The position numbers and the translations under genes are program-made. Below are positions 23,877-31,516 of a stretch of DNA of 32,175 nt, piece after piece. Source of the stretch: Oscillospiraceae bacterium (lineage in GTDB: Bacteria; Bacillota; Clostridia; Oscillospirales; Oscillospiraceae). Below the pieces are notes generated by a model that was given only the letters and a program-made list of their open reading frames with translations, was not told where the DNA came from and made no database searches. Each line of letters begins with the position of its first letter. Position 1 is the stretch's first letter. The stretch covers positions 1 to 32,175 of the forward strand of contig JAAWQM010000034.1 of the NCBI GenBank assembly GCA_022800525.1, written 5' to 3'.

Positions 23877-23905
23877 TTGCTTTTTCCAAGGACTTGTTGT
23901 AAAAT
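23877..23905 (+). promoter_or_regulatory. Probable internal promoter of tuf
   Basis: TTGCTT (23877-23882), a 17-bp spacer and TAAAAT (23900-23905), in the 149-nt gap between fusA and tuf. It would allow the extra EF-Tu expression usual in bacteria. Confidence 0.55.
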
Positions 23906-23972
23906 ATCAGCATAATGCGTTTATGCTAAGCCCCCAACACAAATCATTTAACCGTTAAGGAGGATTTTCCCA

Positions 23973-25175
23973 ATGGCTAAGCAAAAATTTGAGAGAAACA
24001 AGCCCCACGTCAACATCGGCACCATCGGCCACGTTGACCACGGCAAGACCACTCTGACCGCTGCGATTACCAAGTTCCTGGCGTTCCAGGGCAAGGCTGA
24101 CTACACCGATTACTCCAGCATCGACAAGGCTCCCGAGGAGCGCGAGCGCGGCATCACCATCAACACCGCCCACGTGGAGTATGAGACGGATGCCCGTCAC
24201 TACGCTCACGTCGACTGCCCGGGCCACGCCGACTATATCAAGAACATGATTACCGGTGCCGCTCAGATGGACGGCGCGATCCTGGTTATCGCCGCCACGG
24301 ACGGCCCCATGGCCCAGACCAAGGAGCACATCCTGTTGGCCCGTCAGGTGGGCGTACCCGCCATCATCGTCTTCCTGAACAAGTGCGATCAGGTGGATGA
24401 CGAGGAGCTGCTGGAGCTGGTGGAGATGGAGGTCCGCGAGACCCTGTCCTTCTACGAGTTCCCCGGCGATGACATCCCCATCATCAAGGGTTCCGCCCTG
24501 AACGCTCTGGTCAGCGAGAGCAACGATCCCGCCGCTCCCGAGTACGCCTGCATCAAGGAGCTGATGGACGCTGTTGACAGTTATATCCCCACTCCCGACC
24601 GCAAGGCCGACATGCCCTTCCTGATGCCCGTTGAGGACGTCTTCACCATCTCCGGCCGCGGTACCGTCGCTACCGGTCGTGTGGAGCGCGGCCAGCTGAA
24701 GGCCGGCGAGACCGTTGAAATCGTTGGTCTGACCGATGAGAAGCGCACCACTGTCGTCACCTCTATGGAGATGTTCCACAAGACCCTGGATTTCGTCGAG
24801 GCTGGCGACAACGCCGGCTGCCTGCTGCGCGGTATCGCCAAGACTGAGATTGAGCGCGGCCAGGTTCTGGCTAAACCCGGTTCCATTCATCCCCACACCA
24901 AGTTTGTTGGTCAGGTGTACGTCCTGAGCAAGGATGAAGGCGGCCGTCACACCCCCTTCTTCAACAACTATCGTCCTCAGTTCTACTTCCGTACCACCGA
25001 CGTGACTGGCGTCATCTCCCTGCCCGATGGTGTTGAGATGTGTATGCCCGGCGATAACGTCGACATGAAGGTTGAGCTGATTACCCCCATCGCCATCGAG
25101 AAGGGTCTGCGCTTCGCTATCCGCGAGGGCGGCCGTACCGTTGGCTCCGGCGTTGTCATCGACATCAACGAGTAA
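23973..25175 (+). CDS. tuf: Elongation factor Tu
   Basis: A 400-residue GTPase that delivers aminoacyl-tRNA. G1 is GHVDHGKT (19-26), G3 DCPGHADY and G4 NKCD. Domains 2 and 3 follow with the [13 protein letters not shown] and RTTDVTG segments. The ATG has TTAAGGAGGA upstream. A terminator follows directly. Confidence 0.98.
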   Translation: MAKQKFERNKPHVNIGTIGHVDHGKTTLTAAITKFLAFQGKADYTDYSSIDKAPEERERGITINTAHVEYETDARHYAHVDCPGHADYIKNMITGAAQMDGAILVIAATDGPMAQTKEHILLARQVGVPAIIVFLNKCDQVDDEELLELVEMEVRETLSFYEFPGDDIPIIKGSALNALVSESNDPAAPEYACIKELMDAVDSYIPTPDRKADMPFLMPVEDVFTISGRGTVATGRVERGQLKAGETVEIVGLTDEKRTTVVTSMEMFHKTLDFVEAGDNAGCLLRGIAKTEIERGQVLAKPGSIHPHTKFVGQVYVLSKDEGGRHTPFFNNYRPQFYFRTTDVTGVISLPDGVEMCMPGDNVDMKVELITPIAIEKGLRFAIREGGRTVGSGVVIDINE

Positions 25176-25183
25176 TTTCTTTC

Positions 25184-25214
25184 AGGCGGTCACCGAAGGG
25201 TGGCCGCCTTTTTA
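25184..25214 (+). terminator. Terminator of the str operon
   Basis: Arms AGGCGGTCACC (25184-25194) and GGTGGCCGCCT (25199-25209), 11 bp including one G-T pair, loop GAAG, followed by TTTT. Confidence 0.9.
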
Positions 25215-25239
25215 TCTCCCACTGCTGGAGGACGGGGAC

Positions 25240-25294
25240 GTACTTTTCCCGCAAGGGAAAAGTACCAAAAGCTTGCTTAAACCTACGGTTTAAG
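25240..25294. repeat. Two adjacent palindromes in the repeat island
   Basis: GTACTTTTCCC-gcaa-GGGAAAAGTAC (25240-25265) is followed by CTTAAACC-tac-GGTTTAAG (25276-25294). Both are perfect. They look like dispersed palindromic units rather than terminators, as the str terminator already lies upstream. Confidence 0.7.
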
Positions 25295-25500
25295 AATCCC
25301 TGAAATGTGTTGATGATTGGCCCTCCGGCGATACCCTGGTTGGTTCTGACGCAATGCCTTCGTTGGTGCGCCGGACTTCTGCGGCTACCCGCGGGTCCTG
25401 ATGGGGGGCGGGTTGCTGCGGCGCCGCTTCTGGGCAGTAGTGCGCCAGCAACACTGCCGGGCCGGTCGTTTGCCGCAGGGGAATGCAGTATTACAGTCCA
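25295..25500. other. Non-coding spacer inside the repeat island
   Basis: About 200 nt of GC-rich sequence with open frames on both strands but no ribosome binding site or recognisable protein. I see no gene here. It may be a decayed remnant. Confidence 0.4.
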
Positions 25501-25504
25501 TGTC

Positions 25505-25645
25505 TGTAGGGGCGCATTGTGCGCCCGCAAACCGAAGAACTGATCTGCAATACCGGCATTGCACCCGTAGGGGCGGGTATTACCCGCCCGCATTTCAAGG
25601 ATTGCTGTGCGTGGCGGTGAAACGGGCGGATGATATCCGCCTCTA
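25505..25645. repeat. Three related GTAGGGGCG-type palindromes
   Basis: GTAGGGGCGCA-ttg-TGCGCCC (25507-25526), GTAGGGGCGGGTA-t-TACCCGCCC (25567-25589) and GGCGGAT-gat-ATCCGCC (about 25625-25641). The first two share the prefix GTAGGGGCG and the suffix CGCCCGC. I recall this family as abundant in Oscillospiraceae intergenic regions. Spacing is irregular, so it is not a CRISPR array. Confidence 0.75.
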
Positions 25646-25704
25646 TACAGCTGGGTGCAGTTTGGAAGATGGTTCCTCTGAAAAATCGTTTAGGAGAAGT
25701 TGCA

Positions 25705-26175
25705 ATGGAAGAAATTTCAATGCGTATTATGACCAGGGAGCTTTGCCATGAATTGTTCCGAGGCTGGGAAAACGACCCGGACATATACATGGACCTGGAG
25801 CATTTTACGGCATATTGTTATGACAAAAAAGCGGTTGACCGGTATTTTGAGGCGAAGCATGAGCCGTCCCGCATTCTCTTTGCCATTATGAAAGGCGACA
25901 CGCCGGTTGGGGAGCTTCAGCTGAAACAGATCGACCGGGAGCGCAGGGAGTGTACGCTGAGTATCCATATGCAGAATGACGCGGTAAAGGGGCGCGGATA
26001 TGGGACCTGCGCGGAGCGGCTGGCTGTGCAGTACGCTTTTGAGGTTTTGGGTATGACGGCTGTAAACGCTGATGTAATCGTAAAAAACGAACGCAGCCAG
26101 CATGTGCTTGAAAAAGTCGGATTCCAGTATATCAGGGAGGAAAAAGGGTTCAAGTACTACCGATATGAGGGATAG
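25705..26175 (+). CDS. GNAT-family N-acetyltransferase
   Basis: A 156-residue single-domain GNAT protein. The acetyl-CoA loop is NDAVKGRGYGTCAERLAVQYAFEVLG, with the RGYGT pattern. The strand and helix with KNERSQHVLEKVGFQYIREE near the C-terminus are typical of the RimJ/RimL-like subgroup. The ATG at 25705 follows AGGAGAAG; an in-frame ATG at 25630 lies in the repeat region. Substrate unknown. It stands alone between the repeat island and a bidirectional terminator. Confidence 0.85.
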   Translation: MEEISMRIMTRELCHELFRGWENDPDIYMDLEHFTAYCYDKKAVDRYFEAKHEPSRILFAIMKGDTPVGELQLKQIDRERRECTLSIHMQNDAVKGRGYGTCAERLAVQYAFEVLGMTAVNADVIVKNERSQHVLEKVGFQYIREEKGFKYYRYEG

Positions 26176-26213
26176 CAGCCTATCATTCCAAGGAAAGCGA
26201 TTGATATTGATGG

Positions 26214-26245
26214 AAGCCCGCCGCTTGACAATAAGCGGCGGGCTT
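26214..26245. terminator. Bidirectional terminator
   Basis: Arms AAGCCCGCCGCTT (26214-26226) and AAGCGGCGGGCTT (26233-26245), 13 bp perfect, loop GACAAT. It lies between the GNAT gene and the end of the convergent tetrapyrrole operon and can serve both. Confidence 0.85.
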
Positions 26246-26254
26246 TCCTGCGTG

Positions 26255-26575
26255 TCAATCTTTTGCGTTATACTCCTGATACCGCTCCTTCCAGTCCGGC
26301 TCTGCCCAGTAGGCGGAGCCGTCCCGGAGACGGTCCACCAGCTTGTACTGGTACAGCTCCCGCCGGAGCAGCTCGATATCCTGGAACGCGATGGAATCCC
26401 GAATAATCTCGTTGATTTCCTTTTCCAAGTACCTGCGGGAAGGATCGAGCCGTTCCGCAATCCGGATCAACGCCAGGATACGCATGGGACGCTTGGGCGG
26501 ATACTGGAGCAGTTTCCCGTCGGAATCGTAGTATTTTTCCAACTTTTTCTGGTAGACGCTTACATCAATCTCCAT
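26255..26575 (-). CDS. DUF2087-domain protein
   Basis: A 106-residue protein matching the DUF2087 pattern: GKLLQYPPKRPMRILALIRIAERLDPSRRYLEKEINEII, then DIELLRRELYQYKLVDRLRDGSAYW. This domain is often attached to ArsR-type or other small regulators and has a winged-helix look, but its function is unknown. The ATG at 26575 has AGGAGATG upstream; an earlier in-frame ATG lacks a site. It is the last gene of the tetrapyrrole operon, 16 nt after hemB. Confidence 0.75.
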   Translation of the reverse strand: MEIDVSVYQKKLEKYYDSDGKLLQYPPKRPMRILALIRIAERLDPSRRYLEKEINEIIRDSIAFQDIELLRRELYQYKLVDRLRDGSAYWAEPDWKERYQEYNAKD

Positions 26576-26591
26576 AACATCTCCTGTGGAG

Positions 26592-27575
26592 TCAACCGAT
26601 CTCACCTGCTTGGATGGCATCGGCAATCTCCTTCGCGTAGTAAGTGATAAGCATATCCGCCCCGGCCCGGAAGATGGACAGCGCCGACTCGCACATAATC
26701 CGCCGCTCGTCCACCAGCCCGGCGGCGGCGGCAGCCTTTATCATGGCGTACTCCCCGGAGACGGAGTAGGCGCACATGGGCAGATCAAAAGCGTCCGAGC
26801 ACTCCCGGATTACGTCCAGATAGCTCAGGGCAGGCTTGACCATCAGGATGTCCGCGCCCTCCTCCATATCCAGACGGCATTCCCGCAGGGCCTCCTTGCG
26901 GTTGTGGGGGTCCATCTGGTAGCTTTTCCGGTCTCCGAAGGAGGGGGCGGACCCGGCGGCCTCCCGGAAGGGACCGTAGAACGCGGAGGCGTACTTGGCG
27001 GAGTAGGCCATGATGGAGATATGCTGGAAGCCGTTCCCGTCCAAGGCTTTGCGCAGGGCGGCCACATGGCCGTCCATCATGTCTGAGGGGGCAACCATGT
27101 CCGCTCCGGCGGCGGCGTGGCTGACGGCGATCTTCGCCAGATGCGCCAGGGTCTCGTCGTTATCCACCTCATGTCCGTGGAGAATGCCGCAGTGTCCGTG
27201 GTCCGTGTACTCACACATACACACGTCGGTGATAACGGTGAAGTCCGGGAAACGGGCTTTGACAGTCCGGACGGTCTCCTGGATGACGCCGTGTTCCGCC
27301 CAGGCGGAGGAGCCGCAGGCGTCCTTTTCCGCCGGGAGGCCGAAGAGGATGCAGTGCTTCACGCCGTGCTCCAGACATTCCTCCACGGCCCGGCACACGC
27401 TGTCCAGGCCGTAGTGGTTCTGTCCCGGCAGGCTGGGGATAGGACGGACGCCGGAGAGGGTCTCGTCCACAAAGACAGGATAAATCAGGGCCTCCGCGCT
27501 CAGCCGGGTCTCCCGGTTCAGCCGGCGGATGGCGTCGGTCCGCCGCAGGCGGCGGGGGCGGTTGACAAGGTCCAT
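26592..27575 (-). CDS. hemB: Delta-aminolevulinic acid dehydratase (porphobilinogen synthase)
   Basis: A 327-residue enzyme that joins two 5-aminolevulinate molecules into porphobilinogen. The zinc cysteines C119, C121 and C129 (DVCMCEYTDHGHCG) make this the zinc-dependent type. The Schiff-base lysines are K194 (SAKYASAFYGPFREA) and K247 (MVKPALSY). Normal length. The ATG follows AGGAGGAAAC. It lies between the deaminase-like gene (33 nt) and the DUF2087 gene (16 nt). Confidence 0.97.
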   Translation of the reverse strand: MDLVNRPRRLRRTDAIRRLNRETRLSAEALIYPVFVDETLSGVRPIPSLPGQNHYGLDSVCRAVEECLEHGVKHCILFGLPAEKDACGSSAWAEHGVIQETVRTVKARFPDFTVITDVCMCEYTDHGHCGILHGHEVDNDETLAHLAKIAVSHAAAGADMVAPSDMMDGHVAALRKALDGNGFQHISIMAYSAKYASAFYGPFREAAGSAPSFGDRKSYQMDPHNRKEALRECRLDMEEGADILMVKPALSYLDVIRECSDAFDLPMCAYSVSGEYAMIKAAAAAGLVDERRIMCESALSIFRAGADMLITYYAKEIADAIQAGEIG

Positions 27576-27608
27576 TGTTGTTTCCTCCTGGAAAATTCAG
27601 TATTGTTT

Positions 27609-28013
27609 TTACTCCGCGAAGCGGCCGCTTCCCCACCAATGGGGGACCAGCTCCCTGAGATGGACAATCCTGCGGGGTTCATAGTCCAGCATGACTTCGA
27701 TCTCTCCGCTGTCCCGGTCCAGCTGCATCATGAACTCACGGCACACGCAGCAGGGAGGTCCCACAGTCCCGTCCCGCATGACGGCGAGAATCTTTTCAAT
27801 CTGGCTCTCACCATGGGTAATCATATTTGCCATGGCGTTGCGCTCCGCGCACATGCCGAGGCTCGCGGCGGTGTCGATGCACACGCCCACATAGATGTTT
27901 CCCTGCCTTGTCCGCAGCGCGGCGGCCACGCCTCCGGCGTCAATAAAGGGGGAGATGGTTCGCGCATTCTGTACCTGCCGTGCGGCTGCATACAGTTCAT
28001 CCCAAATATCCAT
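27609..28013 (-). CDS. Cytidine deaminase-like zinc hydrolase
   Basis: A 134-residue protein of the cytidine/deoxycytidylate deaminase fold. Zinc ligands are C55 (CAE, with catalytic E57) and C88 and C91 (PCCVC). The family pattern is H/CAE then PCxxC. Length fits a homotetrameric CDA. The substrate may be cytidine, but the C-terminal region (VPHWWGSGRFAE) differs from standard Cdd, so blasticidin-S-deaminase-like or another amidine substrate is possible. It sits inside the tetrapyrrole operon, 9 nt after cobA/hemD, without an obvious role in the pathway. Confidence 0.8.
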   Translation of the reverse strand: MDIWDELYAAARQVQNARTISPFIDAGGVAAALRTRQGNIYVGVCIDTAASLGMCAERNAMANMITHGESQIEKILAVMRDGTVGPPCCVCREFMMQLDRDSGEIEVMLDYEPRRIVHLRELVPHWWGSGRFAE

Positions 28014-28022
28014 GGTATCTTC

Positions 28023-29510
28023 TCACTTTCTGCTGGCCAGCTCCACCAGCGATTCAATTGCCGCCTTTTCCGCAATTTTTACCTGGATGCCGTACTTTTG
28101 CGCCTCTCCGGCGGTCTGTTCCCCGATGCACAGCCCCACAAGTCCACTGAAATCCGCGTCCGCCCCCACGGCGGAGACGAAGCCTCTGACAGTGGAAGCG
28201 GAGGTAAAGGTCACATAATCGAACCGTCCGGCCTCCAGCTCCTTCCGAAGCTCCGCTGAGCGGGGATTGTCGCAGAATGTACGGTAAACGGCAATATCAT
28301 CGAAAGCCATACCCGCTTCCGCCAGAGCGTACGTCAGGGCGGGGGAGCCCTCCTCCGCCCGCAGTAGCAGGACTTTGTCTGCGGCAGCTTTTGCCAGCGC
28401 TCTGCCCATATGGGCGGCGTCGTAAACCTCCGGAATCAGGTCAGCGGTCAGGCCGTGGGCCTCCAACGCCCTGCCGGTGGCAGGCCCGATGGCCGCCAGC
28501 CTCACACCGCCCAGCGCCCGCGCATCCCTGCCCATGCTCCGCAGGCAGCTCCAGAACGCGTCCACCCCGGCGGCGCTGGTGAAGCCCAGCCACTGGTATT
28601 CCTCCAGTCGTCCCAGCGCGTCCTCCATAGCGGGGCAGGGGAGAAGAGCCTCCGTCCGGACACAGGGGAACTCCGTCACATCCGCCCCCAGCTCCCGCAG
28701 CTTGTCCGACAGCGTCCCCGCCCGGTCCCTGGGCCGTGTGACCAGGATACGCTTCCCGTGGAGCGGCAGGCGCTCAAACCAGCACAGCTCATCCGCCAGC
28801 GCGCACACGCCGCCCACAATAATCAGCGCGGGGCTGCGGATGTCCATTTCCTTTGCGAGCGGATACAGCGTTTCCAGCGTTGCGCTACACCGCCGCTGGG
28901 CGGGGAGAGTACCCCGCTCCACCATGGCGGCGGGGGTGTCCGGGTCCATTCCGGCCCCCAGGAGTCCCTTGACGATGGCGGGCATGGCGGTCACGCCCAT
29001 GAGGAATACCAGCGTCCCCCTTGTCCGCACCAGCGCGTTGAAGTCGATGTCCAGCGCCGCGCCCTCCTTGGCGTGGCCGGTGATAATGTGCAGGGAGGAG
29101 GCGCAGTCCCGGTGGGTCACAGGGATGCCGCCGTAAGCCGCCGCCGCCACGGCGGAGGTGACGCCGGGGACCTCCACGAACGGCACTCCTGCCTGTGCCA
29201 GCGTTTGCAGCTCCTCGCCGCCCCGCCCGAAGACGAAGGGATCGCCGCCCTTCAGCCGCACCACGTTGTGCCCCGCCTGCGCCTCCTCCAGCAGAATCTG
29301 GTTGATCCGCCCCTGGGGGACAGGGTGGTGTCCGGCGTCCTTGCCCACGTCAATCCGGCGGGCGGTCTCGGGGATCAGCTCCAGAACGGCGGGACTGACC
29401 AGCCGGTCATAGACCACCACCTCCGCCTGTTTCAGGGCGTTCCGCCCCTTGACGGTCAGCAGGCCCGGGTCGCCGGGGCCCGCGCCCACCAGCGTTACTT
29501 TACCTGACAT
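28023..29510 (-). CDS. Fused uroporphyrinogen-III C-methyltransferase / uroporphyrinogen-III synthase
   Basis: A 495-residue fusion. Residues 1 to about 240 are the SAM-dependent methyltransferase (CobA/SUMT), with VGAGPGDPGLLTVKG near the start, RLKGGDPFVFGRGGEE, and GIPVTHRD. It methylates uroporphyrinogen III to precorrin-2. From about 250 to the end is uroporphyrinogen-III synthase (HemD), starting KRILVTRPRDRAGTL, with FTSAAGVDAFW and the late FTSASTVRGF. Such CobA-HemD fusions are common in Clostridia. The start at 29510 has AAGGAGG upstream and overlaps the end of hemC by 16 nt. A longer in-frame start lies within hemC and is rejected. Confidence 0.95.
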   Translation of the reverse strand: MSGKVTLVGAGPGDPGLLTVKGRNALKQAEVVVYDRLVSPAVLELIPETARRIDVGKDAGHHPVPQGRINQILLEEAQAGHNVVRLKGGDPFVFGRGGEELQTLAQAGVPFVEVPGVTSAVAAAAYGGIPVTHRDCASSLHIITGHAKEGAALDIDFNALVRTRGTLVFLMGVTAMPAIVKGLLGAGMDPDTPAAMVERGTLPAQRRCSATLETLYPLAKEMDIRSPALIIVGGVCALADELCWFERLPLHGKRILVTRPRDRAGTLSDKLRELGADVTEFPCVRTEALLPCPAMEDALGRLEEYQWLGFTSAAGVDAFWSCLRSMGRDARALGGVRLAAIGPATGRALEAHGLTADLIPEVYDAAHMGRALAKAAADKVLLLRAEEGSPALTYALAEAGMAFDDIAVYRTFCDNPRSAELRKELEAGRFDYVTFTSASTVRGFVSAVGADADFSGLVGLCIGEQTAGEAQKYGIQVKIAEKAAIESLVELASRK

Positions 29511-30382
29511 GCCGCGTCCTCCTTCAGCTTTTTCGCCAGCCCCTGGGCCAGCGCGGTTCCATCCTCTGCGGGCCCGGAAACAGAGCCCTTCCACAGCCGG
29601 TCCCGCTCATCCACGTACATCCCTGTGACGGCGACGGTTCCGCCCTCAGCAACGGCATAAGCCGCCACAGGGGAGGAGCACCCGCCGTTCAGTGTTCCCA
29701 CGAAGGCCCGCTCCGCCAGGGCGCAGATTTCCGCCTCCCCGCTGCGCAGGCAGTCCAGGAGCGCCGTGTCCATGCCCGCCCGGCACTGTACGGCCAGGAT
29801 GCCCTGTCCGGCGGCGGGCAGCAACTCCTCCGGCGCAAAATACCGGTCGATGCGCCCCTTCAGGCCCAGCCGCCTAAGTCCCGCCGCCGCCAGGACCAGC
29901 GCGCCATACTCGCCTCCATCCAGCTTGTCCAGCCGGGTCAGTACATTGCCCCGGACCGGATGGACCTCCAGTCCGGGGTACAGCGCCTGTAACTGTAAGC
30001 TCCGACGCAGGCTTGCGCTGCCCACGGGTCTGGTCCGGTCCCACTCCGTGACGCCCAAGGGCAGCACCAGCACGTCCCTGGGGTCCTCCCGCCGGGTGAA
30101 CGCTGCCAGAGGCAGGTCCTCCGGCAGCTCCATGGGCAAATCCTTGCAGCTATGAACCGTCAGGTCCACCCGGCCCTCCCGCAGGGCGGCGTCCAGCTCC
30201 CGGACGAACAGACCCTTGCCGCCCACCTTGTCCAGAGTACGGTCCAGGATTTTGTCCCCGGTGGTCTTCATGGTCACCAGCTCCAGCTCAATCTCCGGGT
30301 GAGCTGCCCGGATGGCCTTCATCACATATTCCGTCTGGGCTACCGCCAGCCGGCTCTCCCGGCTGCCTATGCGAAGCCTCAT
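29495..30382 (-). CDS. hemC: Porphobilinogen deaminase (hydroxymethylbilane synthase)
   Basis: A 295-residue enzyme polymerising four porphobilinogens. It carries the dipyrromethane cofactor on C235 (NGGCSSPVA). The catalytic Asp is D81 in HSCKDLP. It starts IGSRESRLAVAQ as typical. Its ATG overlaps the stop of the upstream precorrin-2 dehydrogenase gene by 4 nt (ATGA), and its end overlaps cobA/hemD by 16 nt. Confidence 0.97.
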   Translation of the reverse strand: MRLRIGSRESRLAVAQTEYVMKAIRAAHPEIELELVTMKTTGDKILDRTLDKVGGKGLFVRELDAALREGRVDLTVHSCKDLPMELPEDLPLAAFTRREDPRDVLVLPLGVTEWDRTRPVGSASLRRSLQLQALYPGLEVHPVRGNVLTRLDKLDGGEYGALVLAAAGLRRLGLKGRIDRYFAPEELLPAAGQGILAVQCRAGMDTALLDCLRSGEAEICALAERAFVGTLNGGCSSPVAAYAVAEGGTVAVTGMYVDERDRLWKGSVSGPAEDGTALAQGLAKKLKEDAACQVK

Positions 30383-30831
30383 TTGCTTTCCTCCATCTCC
30401 GCCAGAACCCGCCGGATTTCCCGGGCGGCCCGGGCGGTTTTTTTGTGGTCGCTGCCGCCGCCCACGACGCCCGCCACCAGCCCGTCCCCCTCGCAGACCG
30501 CGGGGAAGAAGAAGTCGCAGCCGTCCGGCTGGTCGGAGCGGTTGAACAGGACGCCCGCCTTTCGGGCCTCCCGGCCCACGGCGCCGTTGACCTCGGGGCA
30601 GTCCGTGGCGGCGGCGGCCAGATAGGCTCCCGCCAAATCGCCCGTCTCATAGGTTCGCGGGACCCAGCGGAACCCCTCCGCCGGACCGGACAGGACAGGG
30701 GAGACCACCGTCACCTCCGCCCCGAACCGCGCCAGGACCTCCGCCCGGCGCAGTCCCACCGTTCCGCCGCCCACGACTACGGCGGACCGTCCCTCCAGGC
30801 TGACGAACAGCGGGAAGCGTTTACCTGCCAT
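30379..30831 (-). CDS. Precorrin-2 dehydrogenase (siroheme synthase N-domain), short form
   Basis: A 150-residue protein with the Rossmann NAD-binding motif SAVVVGGGTVGLRRAEVL near the N-terminus, as in SirC/Met8/CysG N-domains that oxidise precorrin-2 to sirohydrochlorin. The strand ending VLFNRSDQPDGCDFFFPAV is also typical. At 150 residues it is about 50 shorter than usual SirC proteins and seems to lack most of the C-terminal helical dimerisation/chelatase part. The start MAGKRFPLFVSLEG at 30831 overlaps the end of the cobI gene by 11 nt, so translation is coupled; an upstream in-frame start within cobI is rejected. Confidence 0.88.
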   Translation of the reverse strand: MAGKRFPLFVSLEGRSAVVVGGGTVGLRRAEVLARFGAEVTVVSPVLSGPAEGFRWVPRTYETGDLAGAYLAAAATDCPEVNGAVGREARKAGVLFNRSDQPDGCDFFFPAVCEGDGLVAGVVGGGSDHKKTARAAREIRRVLAEMEESK

Positions 30832-31516
30832 CCCGCTTGACCAGGACAACGGAAAAATATCCGCTGCCGTCCGGGGCGCCGGCGAACCGGGGATAGACGC
30901 GCTCGGTCTCCATGCCGCAGTTCTCCACCATTGCGGCCCGGTCCAGCAGGCCGTGCGCCGCCAGCGTGTCACGCAGCTTGCCGATCTCCCGGCCCGCTTT
31001 CATGAATACATAGTTGGCGTCCACCGTCAGGCAGTCGCCGATGTCCTGGTGGGAGGCGGGGACGATCAGCAGCCGGTCGCTGCCCTCACACAATCCCTCT
31101 CCCAGGACCGCCGCCACCGCGCAGAAGGAGGGGACGCCGGGGATGATCCGCGCCTCGTAGCCCATGGCCAGCACCCGCCGGTGGGTGTAGAGATATGTAG
31201 AGTAGACCGACGGGTCCCCCAGAGTGATGAACGCCACGGTCTTCCCATCATCCAGCAGGGCGGCGATTTTTTCCGCGTTTTCCGTGTAGGCCGCCTCCAG
31301 CTGCACAGGGTCCCGCACCATGGGCGCGGAGCAGTACAGCAGAGGCTTCCCCTCCGCCAGATTGCCGATGATGTTCAGGGCGGTCTTTTCTCCCGCGCCC
31401 TTGTCGGGGACAGCGATGACGTCCGCCTGGGAGAGGATGCGCTGGGCCTTGAGGGTCAGCAGCTCCGGATCGCCAGGGCCTACGCCCACGCCGTACAGGA
31501 TGCCCTTTTTACACAT
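30821..31516 (-). CDS. cobI/cbiL: Precorrin-2 C20-methyltransferase (CobI/CbiL)
   Basis: A 231-residue SAM-dependent methyltransferase of the cobalamin route. The glycine-rich GVGVGPGDPELLTLKA opening, FITLGDPSVYSTY and RIIPGVPSFCAVAA are characteristic of the C20-methylating member. It uses precorrin-2 or cobalt-factor II, so it takes the CobA product into B12 synthesis. No other cob/cbi gene is in the window. Its start overlaps the end of lgt by 8 nt. Confidence 0.9.
   Translation of the reverse strand: MCKKGILYGVGVGPGDPELLTLKAQRILSQADVIAVPDKGAGEKTALNIIGNLAEGKPLLYCSAPMVRDPVQLEAAYTENAEKIAALLDDGKTVAFITLGDPSVYSTYLYTHRRVLAMGYEARIIPGVPSFCAVAAVLGEGLCEGSDRLLIVPASHQDIGDCLTVDANYVFMKAGREIGKLRDTLAAHGLLDRAAMVENCGMETERVYPRFAGAPDGSGYFSVVLVKRDGR

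Noticed and set aside
25165-25593. 142-codon minus-strand frame across the repeat island
   Set aside because: It is built from palindromic repeat sequence and crosses the tuf terminator.
25505-25645. Possible CRISPR array
   Set aside because: Repeats are internally palindromic, differ from one another, are irregularly spaced, and no cas gene is present.
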